Assembly: GCA_022843625.1 (NCBI GenBank)
Contig: JALHNH010000001.1
Span: 310,001 to 374,000, forward strand
DNA: 64,000 bases
Direction of reading: 5' to 3'
From: Bryobacter sp.
Lineage (GTDB): Bacteria > Acidobacteriota > Terriglobia > Bryobacterales > Bryobacteraceae
Positions 51,429-60,384 of the stretch are shown here, in pieces. How positions within the stretch are numbered: position 1 is the stretch's first letter; every line of letters starts with the position of its first letter. Made by a program: the position numbers and the translations under genes. The notes below the pieces were generated by a model. That model saw only the letters and a program-made list of their open reading frames with translations. It was not told where the DNA came from and did not search any database.

Positions 51429-53817
51429 TGGGATAGGATCTGGTCCAGCCCTTAACGGAATGCCAGACGATGCGATCGAGCAATTCGGCCGGCGCTTCGT
51501 CTGGTTCGGAAAAATCCATGCGCAGTGAGGCTTGGGCCATTTCTTTTTCTTCGCCGCTCGTTTTGTCCAGGGCAGGATTCATTTCATCCAGTGGGATACG
51601 ATTCTTCTCGGCTTGGTAGGGTGTCAGATCCGGCTTCGATGTAAACACTGTAAACATAGGCTCTGCCGCAAGATCGAATTGATTCTGGGGAGGGAGACCC
51701 AGCAGATGCTGAATCGTTCTGTACATGTGAATGGTGGTGTAGAAGGTGGAATCTACGGCTTTACGTCTTACGTGCGGGCCAATTACCATCCCAATCGTGC
51801 GGTGACCGTCGACATGGTCGAGACCACTCTGGGCATCATCTTCAGTAACAAATATCACTGAATCCTTCCAGTACTTGCTCTTCGAGATGGCTTCCACCAG
51901 ACGGCCAAGCGCGAGGTCGTTGTCGGCCACCATGGCTCGCGGGGTAGGGAAGCCGGGTGAGGTTCCGCTGGTGTGGTCTTGCGGGAGCAGGATCACGTTC
52001 AAGCGTGGAAGATTTCCGCTTTTTTCATAGTCACGGAATTCCTCAAGAAACTTATCGAGCCGATACTGGTCGTTGACCTGAAGGCCATAGGCGGGCACTT
52101 TTTCTGAATAGACATCACGGAGGCCGACAATCTGGGCACGCGGCGTAATCGATACTTTTCTCGTGCCGTTTTTCCAATCGTTGTAGATGTCAGTCCATGT
52201 TGCCTTTGCTGGACTGACCGTGTTCAGCCCCCGCTCTCCGTAAGAGCGCACACTGACGCCATGTACTTTGGCCGCATCCCACAAGAAGTCGTTGGGGGCA
52301 AAGAGCATCGGGTTTTGGTCGTTCCTCCCGTTGCTGTACTTGTGAACCCAGTCGCTCGCATAGCCTTGTGTGCACCAACGATGGCCGAGAGCAGACTGAT
52401 CGGCTGGCGTGTAAAAATTGTCGAGCAGTACGAACTCCTCTGCCAGTTTGTGATGGTTGGGGGTTGTTTCGCGCCCGAAGAGGGCAAGCTTCGGATCGCC
52501 ATTGCCTTGAGACATGTCCCCAAAGATCTGATCATAGGTGCGATTCTCTTTGATGACATAAAAGACATGCTTGACAGGCGCGATTCTGCCCTTCACGCCA
52601 CGATTCAACAGACCTCCGTCGTTCTTGCGGGCTGCGGCTGTGTAGTTGGCCAATTGTTTTTCGCTGGGGATGGGGATGAAAGAGAGAATGCCTTTACGGT
52701 CTTTGTAAGAGCGCCCGGTAGCAGCAGCGGCAGGTGCAAGCGAACCGAAGCCATAGCCGCTGGCAACGATCAGGGTGCTGGCATCTTTTGAAGTGGTAAC
52801 GGCGGTGGGAAACCAGCCAACAGGGATAAAGCCACGGGTTTGCCGCTTGTTGATATCGATCACCGCAACGGCATTATCTGCGCCATTTGCGGCATAAAGT
52901 GTCTTGCCATCGGGGCTCAAAGCCAACGCGTTGGGGGCACTGCCGAGAGGGGCTTTCGGTGTGATACGTGCATTGATTGAAGCAGTGACGCGGTTGGCTG
53001 CTGTGTCAACCACGGATATGGAATCGCTGTTGGCATTGGCAACATAAAGGACGCTGGCATCCGCACTGAGCGCCATTGCGCTGGGATGAAGGCCTGTAGC
53101 AATCTCTGCTGTCACCTTGCGTGACTGGAGATCGATCACAGAGACGGTGCCAGTTGATGGAATGCCGGTTCGCGAATCTACTACAACTGGAAAAACGCCA
53201 TCGGTTTTGTCGTTAGGCCCTGGCCTGCGGCCACCCCAATTCGAGACCCAGGCCCGGGTTTTGTCTGCCACAACCGTATACGGATAGCTGCCTACGGGAA
53301 TTTTGCTCACACTCTGATCGTTCAGATTCACGATTGCCAATTCGTGGCTTTGATTCAAGGCCACGAGAACTAAATCGCCAGACAGCGCAAGGCCTGAGGG
53401 AGCGCCTTGCAAAGGAATGGCTGGCTCTTCGACGAAAGACCTATCCTGAAAACGGAAGCGCTTCAGGTTTTGGTTTTGGCCTCCACCGACATAGAGGCGA
53501 TTGCCGTCACTTGAGAAGGCTACACCAACAAAACTATCGCCGAGAGTAAGGGTCTGGATCAGCTTTTGTGACGACATCTCGATCAGATGGAGGGCTCGCG
53601 GCGCGAAGTTGGAACCGGTTACGGCGGCCAGCCAGCGCCCGTCCGGGCTGAGGGTCATCCCTAGTGGCCGGTCGTTCACTTCGATTGAGGTGCCTGCTGG
53701 AGTGAGTATCTGCCCGGTAGGGATGAGATAGCTGCCGTCTGGCTGGAGGCCTGGCTGCATCACAACGATGGCAGCTGTAGCGAGGAGGGCAAGAATCAGG
53801 ATTGGCAGGTAGCGCAT
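51358..53817 (-). CDS. YncE-type propeller fused to an alkaline-phosphatase-superfamily phosphoesterase
   Basis: 819 residues from ATG 53817, with a signal anchor ('RYLPILILALLATAAIVVM'). The N-terminal half has YncE/YVTN propeller repeats ('GVAFSSDGNRLYVGGG', 'LHPSAMALSADASVLYVANANSDSISVVDT', 'APNALALSPDGKTLYAANGADNAVAVIDI'). The C-terminal half is a phosphoesterase: 'KHVFYVIKENRTYDQIFGDM', 'LLDNFYTPADQSALGHRW' and 'SVIFVTEDDAQSGLDHVDGHR'. The final about 17 residues after 'SYPTIV' look like random Arg/Ser/Pro sequence and run antisense through the neighbouring gene's 3' end, suggesting loss of an earlier stop. Confidence 0.9.
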   Translation of the reverse strand: MRYLPILILALLATAAIVVMQPGLQPDGSYLIPTGQILTPAGTSIEVNDRPLGMTLSPDGRWLAAVTGSNFAPRALHLIEMSSQKLIQTLTLGDSFVGVAFSSDGNRLYVGGGQNQNLKRFRFQDRSFVEEPAIPLQGAPSGLALSGDLVLVALNQSHELAIVNLNDQSVSKIPVGSYPYTVVADKTRAWVSNWGGRRPGPNDKTDGVFPVVVDSRTGIPSTGTVSVIDLQSRKVTAEIATGLHPSAMALSADASVLYVANANSDSISVVDTAANRVTASINARITPKAPLGSAPNALALSPDGKTLYAANGADNAVAVIDINKRQTRGFIPVGWFPTAVTTSKDASTLIVASGYGFGSLAPAAAATGRSYKDRKGILSFIPIPSEKQLANYTAAARKNDGGLLNRGVKGRIAPVKHVFYVIKENRTYDQIFGDMSQGNGDPKLALFGRETTPNHHKLAEEFVLLDNFYTPADQSALGHRWCTQGYASDWVHKYSNGRNDQNPMLFAPNDFLWDAAKVHGVSVRSYGERGLNTVSPAKATWTDIYNDWKNGTRKVSITPRAQIVGLRDVYSEKVPAYGLQVNDQYRLDKFLEEFRDYEKSGNLPRLNVILLPQDHTSGTSPGFPTPRAMVADNDLALGRLVEAISKSKYWKDSVIFVTEDDAQSGLDHVDGHRTIGMVIGPHVRRKAVDSTFYTTIHMYRTIQHLLGLPPQNQFDLAAEPMFTVFTSKPDLTPYQAEKNRIPLDEMNPALDKTSGEEKEMAQASLRMDFSEPDEAPAELLDRIVWHSVKGWTRSYPTIVRRPSSSETSPRRPAASQTTR

Positions 53818-53848
53818 CGAATGGAAGGCTAACACGATTCATAAAAGG

Positions 53849-53889
53849 AAAACGGGCTGGCCAGAACGAATCCTTAGCCAGCCCGTTTT
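53849..53889 (-). terminator. Intrinsic terminator of the methionine-rich repeat gene
   Basis: A 12-bp perfect inverted repeat, AAAACGGGCTGG (53849-53860) and CCAGCCCGTTTT (53878-53889), follows the leftward stop at 53908. On the minus strand the second arm runs into TTTTCCTTTT. It separates this group from the phosphoesterase gene. Confidence 0.82.
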
Positions 53890-53907
53890 AGAGTAAGTGA
53901 GCAAAGA

Positions 53908-54111
53908 CTAGTTAGAAGCAGGCTTCTTTTCCATCTTGTCCATTTTGTCCATCTTATCCATTTTGTCCATCTTATCTTTCTTCTTGCCCTTCTTCTCCAT
54001 CTTGTCCATCTTTTCCATCTTGTCCATTTTGTCCTTCTTCTCCATCTTGTCCTGCGCGAAGGAAGCGGCCGAGAGAGCCAATACTGAGAGCAATGCGATT
54101 GTTTTGATCAT
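53908..54111 (-). CDS. Small secreted Met/Lys/Asp-rich tripeptide-repeat protein (MXKDX/MrpX-like)
   Basis: 67 residues. Signal peptide 'MIKTIALLSVLALSAASFAQ' (1-20), then a 47-residue mature chain made almost only of Asp-Lys-Met and Glu-Lys-Met units: by my count 10 Met, 19 Lys, 9 Asp and 4 Glu. AAAGG precedes the ATG. It resembles the 'pentapeptide MXKDX repeat' family, though its period here is three residues. It lies 23 bases after an MsrP/YedY-like gene. Periplasmic Met-rich peptides reduced by MsrP-type enzymes are known as hypochlorite sinks (MrpX in Azospira), so an oxidant-sink role is inferred. Metal binding is the alternative. Confidence 0.8.
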   Translation of the reverse strand: MIKTIALLSVLALSAASFAQDKMEKKDKMDKMEKMDKMEKKGKKKDKMDKMDKMDKMDKMEKKPASN

Positions 54112-54134
54112 TTTGATAAATACCTTTCGTTTCT

Positions 54135-54788
54135 TTAGAGAGCCGCGTACCAGTCATAGCCTTTGTTGGCCCAATAATCGGCCGGCCGCTGAGCTGTAAA
54201 TTCAATTGTTCCGATGCGTTTGATGTTCTTGATCCCGTACTTGACGGGAATCACTAACCTCAGGGGTGCACCATGTTCGGAAGTGAGCGGTTGTCCGTTC
54301 ATCTCCCAGGCCAATAGCGTCTGCGGGTGCAGGGCGCTTTCCAGATCCAAGCCCACGAAGTACGACTTGTCGGGGGTGGTCAAACTCACATATTCGGGCG
54401 CTTGGGGAGGAGCGATGTGGCGGAGTGGTGTACCTGACCAATGGACCACTTCGCTCCAACCTTCTACGCACATCAGCTCGGTCGTCATCTCCACCCGAGG
54501 CAAGGACTTCACCTCTTCGAGAGACATCGATCTGGCCGGTAGACCAGGAGCCTCAATCTTTAAAGACCAATCTGCAACTTCTTCATCGAGGCCAACATCA
54601 CCATTGGCTCTAGGTTCGCGGGCACGGTCACGCGGAAACGTTGGAGCTTCGCGGCGGGCACCGAGCAGTTTTCTGGTCAGCCCTTCGTTGAATTCATGTG
54701 GGGATACCTTGAGCAGCTGACTTAATCCACCTGCGACGGCTGCGCCGGCAAGTCCAAACTTCAGGAACGCTCTTCGATCGTTATTCAT
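54135..54788 (-). CDS. Tat-exported molybdopterin oxidoreductase, MsrP/YedY-like (sulfite oxidase superfamily)
   Basis: 217 residues, shorter than MsrP (about 330) and without a dimerisation domain. Tat signal 'NNDRRAFLKFGLAGAAVAGG'. 'ELMCVEGWSEVVHWSGTPL' supplies the molybdenum ligand Cys107 in the same setting as the MsrP 'RCVEAWSMVIPW' segment. 'EHGAPLRLVIPVKYGIKNIKRIGTIEF' and terminal 'YWANKGYDWYAAL' complete the oxidoreductase_molyb domain. It overlaps the cytochrome b gene by 8 bases and precedes the Met-rich peptide gene, so reduction of methionine sulfoxide is a good guess; S- or N-oxide reduction is the alternative. Confidence 0.9.
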   Translation of the reverse strand: MNNDRRAFLKFGLAGAAVAGGLSQLLKVSPHEFNEGLTRKLLGARREAPTFPRDRAREPRANGDVGLDEEVADWSLKIEAPGLPARSMSLEEVKSLPRVEMTTELMCVEGWSEVVHWSGTPLRHIAPPQAPEYVSLTTPDKSYFVGLDLESALHPQTLLAWEMNGQPLTSEHGAPLRLVIPVKYGIKNIKRIGTIEFTAQRPADYWANKGYDWYAAL

Positions 54789-55398
54789 TGCCAGTCACCA
54801 TTGCCTTGAAGTTTTTCCAGCCTGCACGAATTACCTGTGCGACGTGCATTCCAAAGAAACCGACGTAGCCAACTGTCAGAAGAAAGTGAATCAGCCTGGC
54901 ATTTGGGTAGCCGCCAAAGAGTTGAGTCAGGAAGGAGAGCTGAACCGGCCGGTAGATGGCCAGCCCACTCAGTAGTGAGCCAACCCCCATCAGCACCACT
55001 CCGGTGTAAGCAATCTGCTGGGCTGCGTTAAACTTCGCAGGTGGCAGCGGTTCTTTTCTGATTCCCAGATCATGAAGCACCACTTGAAAGGCCTGCTTGA
55101 GGGCGTCACGCCCTGGCACCAGTTCTCTCCACTCACCGCTAAAGATGGTGTAGCTGACGTAAAAAATGCCGTTGATCGCAAAGAACCACATCAGCAGGAA
55201 GTGGTAGCTCATCCCCTCGGCAAGCCGGAAGGTGAGATGGGCTTTTTCATAGAACCACTCGGGGAACTGGAAATACTCATCGTTGGCCCAATAGATGATC
55301 ATTCCGCTCCAGATCATCAAGCTGAGGATGGGGAAATTCAGCCAGTGAAACCAGCGGATGGCCAGAGGATGCTTCGGTCGTGGTTCAGTGTGTGTCAA
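54781..55398 (-). CDS. Cytochrome b/b6-type membrane subunit
   Basis: 205 residues with four to five membrane helices and candidate haem His residues ('PLAIRWFHWLNFPILSLMIWSGMII', 'EGMSYHFLLMWFFAINGIFYV', 'ARLIHFLLTVGYVGFFGMHVAQVI'). This is the Ni-Fe-hydrogenase/thiosulfate-reductase cytochrome b type rather than classical MsrQ. It is encoded just before and overlaps the molybdoenzyme, so it should pass quinol electrons to that enzyme. Confidence 0.88.
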   Translation of the reverse strand: MTHTEPRPKHPLAIRWFHWLNFPILSLMIWSGMIIYWANDEYFQFPEWFYEKAHLTFRLAEGMSYHFLLMWFFAINGIFYVSYTIFSGEWRELVPGRDALKQAFQVVLHDLGIRKEPLPPAKFNAAQQIAYTGVVLMGVGSLLSGLAIYRPVQLSFLTQLFGGYPNARLIHFLLTVGYVGFFGMHVAQVIRAGWKNFKAMVTGNE

Positions 55399-55460
55399 TC
55401 GTTTGCCTGTACGAGAGACACTTCGCGGCCGAAGGCCTTTTGGTTACGGTCGATTCAACA

Positions 55461-56165
55461 TTAAGGTCTATTCTTGCGATTTTGGGCAAAGAGCCATTGA
55501 GGGAATGCGGGGTCCTGATAGGCCCGGTCCCATGAGTTGTGGTTGACGCCGGCAAACTCTGAGTAGCGCACAGAACTGCCAATTTTCTGGAGGGCTGCGA
55601 CCATTTGCCTGGATTGCTCCACCGGGACAGTGGGGTCTGCGTCACCGTGATAGACCGAGATGGGAAGTGTCGGGCCGATTTTGGCGGCTGCCTCTTCGAA
55701 ACTCACAGTGGGAATTCCTTCCCAGGACGCCGAACTGGTTTTGGAGGGCTCGATTCGCCCACAGACGGCTGCGAGGGCAGCAAAGCGGGACTGAGCACTC
55801 ATTGCCAGATACCAGGCGCCGGCTGCACCTTTCGAAAGTCCGGTCAGGTATTGGCGATCCGGGTCGATTGAAAACTCTGCCATCGTCGCATCGAGGGCTG
55901 CCAGTGAAAGGGCCTGCCACTTGGGGTCGATCCAGGGCCGTTCGGGAACAGATTGGGGCATTACCACCAGGGCGGGGAAGCGCTCTGGCCGTAGTCGTAT
56001 TGCCTGCGGAAGGCCGATGGCTGTTTGCTTGATGCCGTCGGTGCCAGACTCACCGGCTCCGTGCAGAAAGAGAATGACAGGCCACTTCCACTGCGGTGTG
56101 TAGTTTGAAGGAACGTACACCGAGTAGGGTATGCCTGAGTTGCGATTCAGAAAGCCAGTTTCCAT
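55461..56165 (-). CDS. Esterase/peptidase of the alpha/beta hydrolase superfamily (PHB-depolymerase/prolyl-oligopeptidase-like)
   Basis: 234 residues from ATG 56165, 17 bases after the permease stop; the upstream extension to 56300 reads through that gene. 'PVILFLHGAGESGTDG', nucleophile elbow GLSKGAAG, 'VYHGDADPTVP' (Asp) and 'VNHNSWDRAY' (His) form the triad. The family includes feruloyl and acetyl esterases. No signal peptide is seen. The acyl substrate is unknown. Confidence 0.85.
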   Translation of the reverse strand: METGFLNRNSGIPYSVYVPSNYTPQWKWPVILFLHGAGESGTDGIKQTAIGLPQAIRLRPERFPALVVMPQSVPERPWIDPKWQALSLAALDATMAEFSIDPDRQYLTGLSKGAAGAWYLAMSAQSRFAALAAVCGRIEPSKTSSASWEGIPTVSFEEAAAKIGPTLPISVYHGDADPTVPVEQSRQMVAALQKIGSSVRYSEFAGVNHNSWDRAYQDPAFPQWLFAQNRKNRP

Positions 56166-56182
56166 AGACACTGCGTATCGTA

Positions 56183-57469
56183 CTACTCGATGCGTTTGCG
56201 TTGCTGGATTTCCCAGTAATGCCAGATGAGGCCAACCGTGAGCCAGGCTGCGCCGTAGAGCTTCGAGCTGGTAGAGAGATTCCACCACAAGAATCCGCAA
56301 ATGAGAAAGCCAGTGGCAGCCATAGCCTTGGCTGGCAGCGATGCGCCGCGTTTGAGCGCTGCCAGATTGACGCCCATGAAGCCGATGAAGGCACCGAAGT
56401 TCAACAATTCGGCTCCACTCTGATAGCTGAGCAGAAAGCTTCCCACCAGAGCTGAGCAGCCGATCAAGGCCACGTTTCTTGCAGGGATTCCGGAAGCAGG
56501 GTGGATGTAGGAGAAGAACGTTCTGGGCAGCGTGCCCTCACGGCCCATGCCGTACATCAGACGGGCACCGGCGAGAACCCCACCGGAACCAGAGCCAACG
56601 GTAGCAAGGATGAGCGTGAGGTTGACGATCTGGAAGAACCAGGGGCCGCCAGCGCGTCCAGCAATGTGAACGTAAGCCGTGTCGATGTCAGGAAGAGTTT
56701 CACCATAAGGCCAGACAATCTGCGCCGCATAGGATTCCACCGCGCTCAAAATACCAATGATCAGACAGACCAGCACCGTGCCCCGGAGGATGTTCTTACG
56801 CGCATCGATTACTTCTTCACCTAAGGTTGAAATGCCATCGAATCCGATATAGGTGAGCACCGCAAGGCTGGTTCCGGCCGAAACGGCGGTGAGTGAAAAT
56901 GTTTTGGGGTCGTAGAAGGGCCTGGTGAGATCGGCGAGTGAGGTTGCGGGCTGCGCAAGGAAATAGCGGGCCGAGAAGTAGAGCATGGCAAGGATTACGA
57001 GGCCCATTGCGAAGGTGAGGATCTTGTTGGTACGGGCGGTTGCCTGAATGTTGCGTAGATTGAACCAGGTGAACAAGCCTGCGAAGGCAATCCGATAAAG
57101 TTCTTCGGGGATGCCCGAGAATACGTTGGTCATGGCGCGGGCGCACCAGATCGTGCAGATGACAGGATTGAGGATGTAGTCCATCAACATAGACCAGCCG
57201 GCCATGAAGCCGAGGGTCGGATGCAATTCCTGTCCTACGTAGGTGTAGGCTGAGCCAGAGTTGGGATGAATTGCGGCCATGCGCCCGTATGAGAAAGCGG
57301 TCAACATCATGCCAAACATGGCAATAAGGATGGCGGTGACGACGTGACCTTTCGCTGTGTCATGCACCACTCCGAAGAGCGGCATAGGAGCCGTTGGCTG
57401 GATCATAATGATTCCAGTAAAGATCAGTGCGGGAAGTGTGAGAGTGCGGCGGAGTTCTGAAGCAGCCAT
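56183..57469 (-). CDS. APC family amino-acid/amine permease
   Basis: 428 residues from ATG 57469; the longer frame to 57769 reads antisense through the divergent DUF58 gene. About twelve membrane helices. The APC signature is visible: 'MIQPTAPMPLFGVV', 'FSYGRMAAIHPNSGSAYTYVGQELHPTLGFMAGWSMLMDYI', 'YIGFDGISTLGEEVIDARKNIL', 'GIPARNVALIG'. It would import an amino acid or polyamine with protons. It is upstream of the esterase gene by 17 bases. Confidence 0.92.
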   Translation of the reverse strand: MAASELRRTLTLPALIFTGIIMIQPTAPMPLFGVVHDTAKGHVVTAILIAMFGMMLTAFSYGRMAAIHPNSGSAYTYVGQELHPTLGFMAGWSMLMDYILNPVICTIWCARAMTNVFSGIPEELYRIAFAGLFTWFNLRNIQATARTNKILTFAMGLVILAMLYFSARYFLAQPATSLADLTRPFYDPKTFSLTAVSAGTSLAVLTYIGFDGISTLGEEVIDARKNILRGTVLVCLIIGILSAVESYAAQIVWPYGETLPDIDTAYVHIAGRAGGPWFFQIVNLTLILATVGSGSGGVLAGARLMYGMGREGTLPRTFFSYIHPASGIPARNVALIGCSALVGSFLLSYQSGAELLNFGAFIGFMGVNLAALKRGASLPAKAMAATGFLICGFLWWNLSTSSKLYGAAWLTVGLIWHYWEIQQRKRIE

Positions 57470-57518
57470 AGTGGATACTGGGTTCAAGGATATACCGCGA
57501 CTGGCCCCTCTGGACAAA

Positions 57519-58532
57519 ATGCAAGCTAACAAATGGCTCCAACGCATCAAAGAGCGTTGGCACGAAGGCATACGCCATACGGTGACGCCGCTGGGTGCCA
57601 TGCTGGTAGTGCTGCTGTTGGTGAGCGGTTTGCTTGCATTCGCTACCTCGCAGAATGTGTTTTTTCTTCTCTTCAGCCTCCTGATGTCGTCGATTCTGAT
57701 TTCAAGTTTTGTGAACCGGCTCATGCTTGCTGGCCTGGATATGAAGATTGAGTTGCCTGAGCATTCCATGGCTGGAGAACCGGTTGAGGCGACACTGGTG
57801 ATCGAGAATCAGAAGCGCTGGCTCGCCAGTTTTGCCCTTGAGATTGTGGGGCCAGATGGGCGCAGGTTTTATGTCCCATGCATTGAAGGCGGCAAGAAAG
57901 CTGCTGTGAAGCTGGATTTGTTCTGGGCCAAGCGAGGCATGCCGCAACCGGTAGTACTTGTACTTGCAACCAGATTTCCTTTTGGATTCAGTATGAGGAA
58001 GACCCGGGTAGCTGTTCGGGTGAATCGGGGTTTGTATCCCTCAATTCGAGGGAAAGCCGGATTTGCCGATATTTTTGGAGAAATCCGAGGTCAAGCTCAG
58101 GGCCTGCTCAGTTCATCCGAGGCAGAGTTCAGCCACCTTCGCGAATACGCTGCTGGAGACGATTGGCGCAGAATTGCCTGGCGACAAAGTGCGAGAGGGG
58201 ACAACTGGATTGTCAAAGAGGTAAAGTCTGGAGGGGAAGGCAGGTTGAAAATCTGGCTGGATCCTGGTTCTTCCCATTTTGAATTGCTGGTAGATCTGGC
58301 TGCCTACGTTGTCTGGGAATTGCAGTTCACGAATACTAAATTTGATTTTGCATCGCCCGATTTTGAAATAGAAGTGTTCGAGCGCAGGGAAGCTTATACA
58401 ATTTTAAGAATGCTGGCAGAAATCGCTTCCTCGCCAGCGCCCGTCCCAAATCATGATCAAAATCTTTACATTCTTAGTTTTCGCCCTGGGTATTTGCTTG
58501 TCCCAGGAGAAGCCCGCGCCGGTACGCACTAG
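57519..58532 (+). CDS. DUF58 domain membrane protein
   Basis: 337 residues from ATG 57519; upstream sequence belongs to the divergent permease. Two membrane helices at the N-terminus ('LGAMLVVLLLVSGLLAFATS', 'VFFLLFSLLMSSILISSF'), then DUF58 with its signature 'FSHLREYAAGDDWRRIAWRQSARGDNWIVKE' near residues 205-235. DUF58 proteins usually partner MoxR ATPases and transglutaminase-like proteins; none is next to it here. Its last 80 bases overlap the start of the TonB receptor gene in another frame. Confidence 0.87.
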   Translation: MQANKWLQRIKERWHEGIRHTVTPLGAMLVVLLLVSGLLAFATSQNVFFLLFSLLMSSILISSFVNRLMLAGLDMKIELPEHSMAGEPVEATLVIENQKRWLASFALEIVGPDGRRFYVPCIEGGKKAAVKLDLFWAKRGMPQPVVLVLATRFPFGFSMRKTRVAVRVNRGLYPSIRGKAGFADIFGEIRGQAQGLLSSSEAEFSHLREYAAGDDWRRIAWRQSARGDNWIVKEVKSGGEGRLKIWLDPGSSHFELLVDLAAYVVWELQFTNTKFDFASPDFEIEVFERREAYTILRMLAEIASSPAPVPNHDQNLYILSFRPGYLLVPGEARAGTH

Positions 58533-60342
58533 CGTCACCGTCTTTGAGCGAATTGAGCAGGAGAGCCCTGCGGCAATCTCCACACTGGACAAATTGGATG
58601 TTGCCAAGGTGCCAGGCGTTAATATCGACGATCGATTGAGGATGGTTCCAGGCTTTACGCTTTTCCGTCGCAACTCAAGCCTTGTTGCCAATCCAACCAC
58701 GCAAGGCGTCAGCTTGCGTGGTGTGGGATCTACCGGGGCAAGCCGTACGCTTGTGCTGTGGGACGGTGTACCTTTAAACGACCCTTTTGGTGGCTGGATC
58801 TACTGGACTCGTGTTCCTTCTGAGGAAATCGAGCGGGCCGAAGTGATTCGAGGGGCGACCACGAGTGTCTTTGGCGATCGCACGATGTCGGGAAGCGTCG
58901 CATTGTTTACCCGGCCGGCGGAGCCGATGAGGCTGAGCTTTGGGATGGAAGGGGGCAATCTTGGAACGCTTCAGCCCAGTGCCGGATTCTCGCACGTAAT
59001 CCGCAAAATTGGAATCAGCGGCTTCTTTCGTGCTTTTGACACAGATGGATATCTGATCGTCCCCAAGGAACGCGCCGGTCGCATCGATACACCCGCTGGA
59101 GTTCGTTTCGCAGCAGGGGCTTTTAAAGCCGACTACTCCACCGCAAAGGATCGTATCAGCTTGAAGGTCGATGTATTGGCTGAAGAACGCGCTAACGGCA
59201 CTCCCTTCCAGACGAACTCTACCAGTCTCGGAACCTTGGGAGCGAATTACTCTCGCGATTTTGGGGCCGCCAGCCTTGGAGTCATTGGGTACCACTCACG
59301 GCAGCAATATCATCAGAAGTTCTCGGTATTGGCTGCCGACCGCAACAGTGAACGCCTGAGCAGCTATCAGAGTGTGCCTTCAGAAGCCGTTGGTGGGGGT
59401 GGTTATCTAAAAGCGAAACCCGGTCGATTCAATTGGACGATAGGTACAGATCTGCAGCGAGTGGAAGGTACAAGTACCGAAACGGTGCTTCCGGTGGGGC
59501 TGCGCGTGGGTGGAGGCAGTCAAACACAAACTGGAGTGTTTGGACAAGGAGATGCCAAGTTTGGCAATTTGCAGCTCTTTTTTGGTTCCCGCGGACAGTA
59601 TGCCGGCAATGCGGGAAACTTCTATCAACCCTCGGGTGGTTTGGCATATGGGACAGGGCCATTCCGTTGGCGCGCCAGTGCTTACCGCAGTTTTCGTGCA
59701 CCCACCCTCAACGAACTCTATCGGGAATTCAGGGCTGGAAACACCACAACACAAGCCAACCCCAACTTGAGTGCAGAGAAGCTCTGGGCTGTGGAGTCTG
59801 GCCTCGATTATCGGGGAGAGCTGTTTAATGCCCGAATCGGAGGCTTCTACAAAGAAATAGGCGACTTGATCACCAACGTTACCTTGTCTAGCAGCGCTGC
59901 GGCGGTGGTTCGTCAACGGCGCAATGCTGCGGCAGCCACGGTTCGCGGCGTAGAGCTGGAACTCGAAAAACGCTACAAACAGTTCCGCTTTGAGAGCTCT
60001 TACCTGATGGCGGATTCGCGGTTTGTCACCCGGGAACGATTGCCACAGGTTCCCAAGCATCAGGGAACGGCTCAAATTACCTGGTATGGCCGTAAGACGC
60101 TGCTAACCGCAAGCATGAGAAGCTCAGCCCTGCAGTTTGAGGACGACCGCAACAGTCAACTGCTTCCTGGCTTTGCACTTTTTCAACTGTCTGCGCGCCA
60201 GGACCTATGGAGGGGTTTGAAGGCAACGCTTGCTATTGAAAACATTGCGGATCGACGCATCCTTACCGGATTCACTCCCTTTCCGCAAACTGGTGGACCT
60301 CAGCTGTATCGCGTCGGATTAAGATGGGATGGCCGAATTTAG
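58453..60342 (+). CDS. TonB-dependent receptor
   Basis: 629 residues. Signal peptide 'MIKIFTFLVFALGICLSQ'; plug domain 'LDVAKVPGVNIDDRLRMVPGFTLFRR', 'TQGVSLRGVGSTGASRTLVLWDGVPLNDPFGGWIYW', 'ERAEVIRGATTSVFGDRTMSGSV'; then a barrel with repeated aromatic strands and a final 'QLYRVGLRWDGRI'. It is the BtuB/CirA-type size, half that of the Oar-like receptor in this window, and lacks the carboxypeptidase-like domain. Substrate unknown. The start lies inside the DUF58 gene and lacks a clear Shine-Dalgarno. Confidence 0.9.
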   Translation: MIKIFTFLVFALGICLSQEKPAPVRTSVTVFERIEQESPAAISTLDKLDVAKVPGVNIDDRLRMVPGFTLFRRNSSLVANPTTQGVSLRGVGSTGASRTLVLWDGVPLNDPFGGWIYWTRVPSEEIERAEVIRGATTSVFGDRTMSGSVALFTRPAEPMRLSFGMEGGNLGTLQPSAGFSHVIRKIGISGFFRAFDTDGYLIVPKERAGRIDTPAGVRFAAGAFKADYSTAKDRISLKVDVLAEERANGTPFQTNSTSLGTLGANYSRDFGAASLGVIGYHSRQQYHQKFSVLAADRNSERLSSYQSVPSEAVGGGGYLKAKPGRFNWTIGTDLQRVEGTSTETVLPVGLRVGGGSQTQTGVFGQGDAKFGNLQLFFGSRGQYAGNAGNFYQPSGGLAYGTGPFRWRASAYRSFRAPTLNELYREFRAGNTTTQANPNLSAEKLWAVESGLDYRGELFNARIGGFYKEIGDLITNVTLSSSAAAVVRQRRNAAAATVRGVELELEKRYKQFRFESSYLMADSRFVTRERLPQVPKHQGTAQITWYGRKTLLTASMRSSALQFEDDRNSQLLPGFALFQLSARQDLWRGLKATLAIENIADRRILTGFTPFPQTGGPQLYRVGLRWDGRI

Positions 60343-60384
60343 GTTCGTCGAGTAACGCACCCTCTTGATGATGCGCCTATATCA

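Noticed and set aside
53930..54055. Regular repeats as a CRISPR array
   Set aside because: The repeat unit is 9 bases, has no spacers and is in frame with a coding gene.
53936..54199. 87-residue + strand ORF with repeating Ile-Leu-Ser, looking like a membrane protein
   Set aside because: It is the antisense of the DKM repeat gene, which has a signal peptide, a Shine-Dalgarno and a terminator; the hydrophobic repeat is a by-product.
59407..60075. 222-residue minus-strand ORF
   Set aside because: Antisense to the TonB receptor barrel; composition of a shadow frame.
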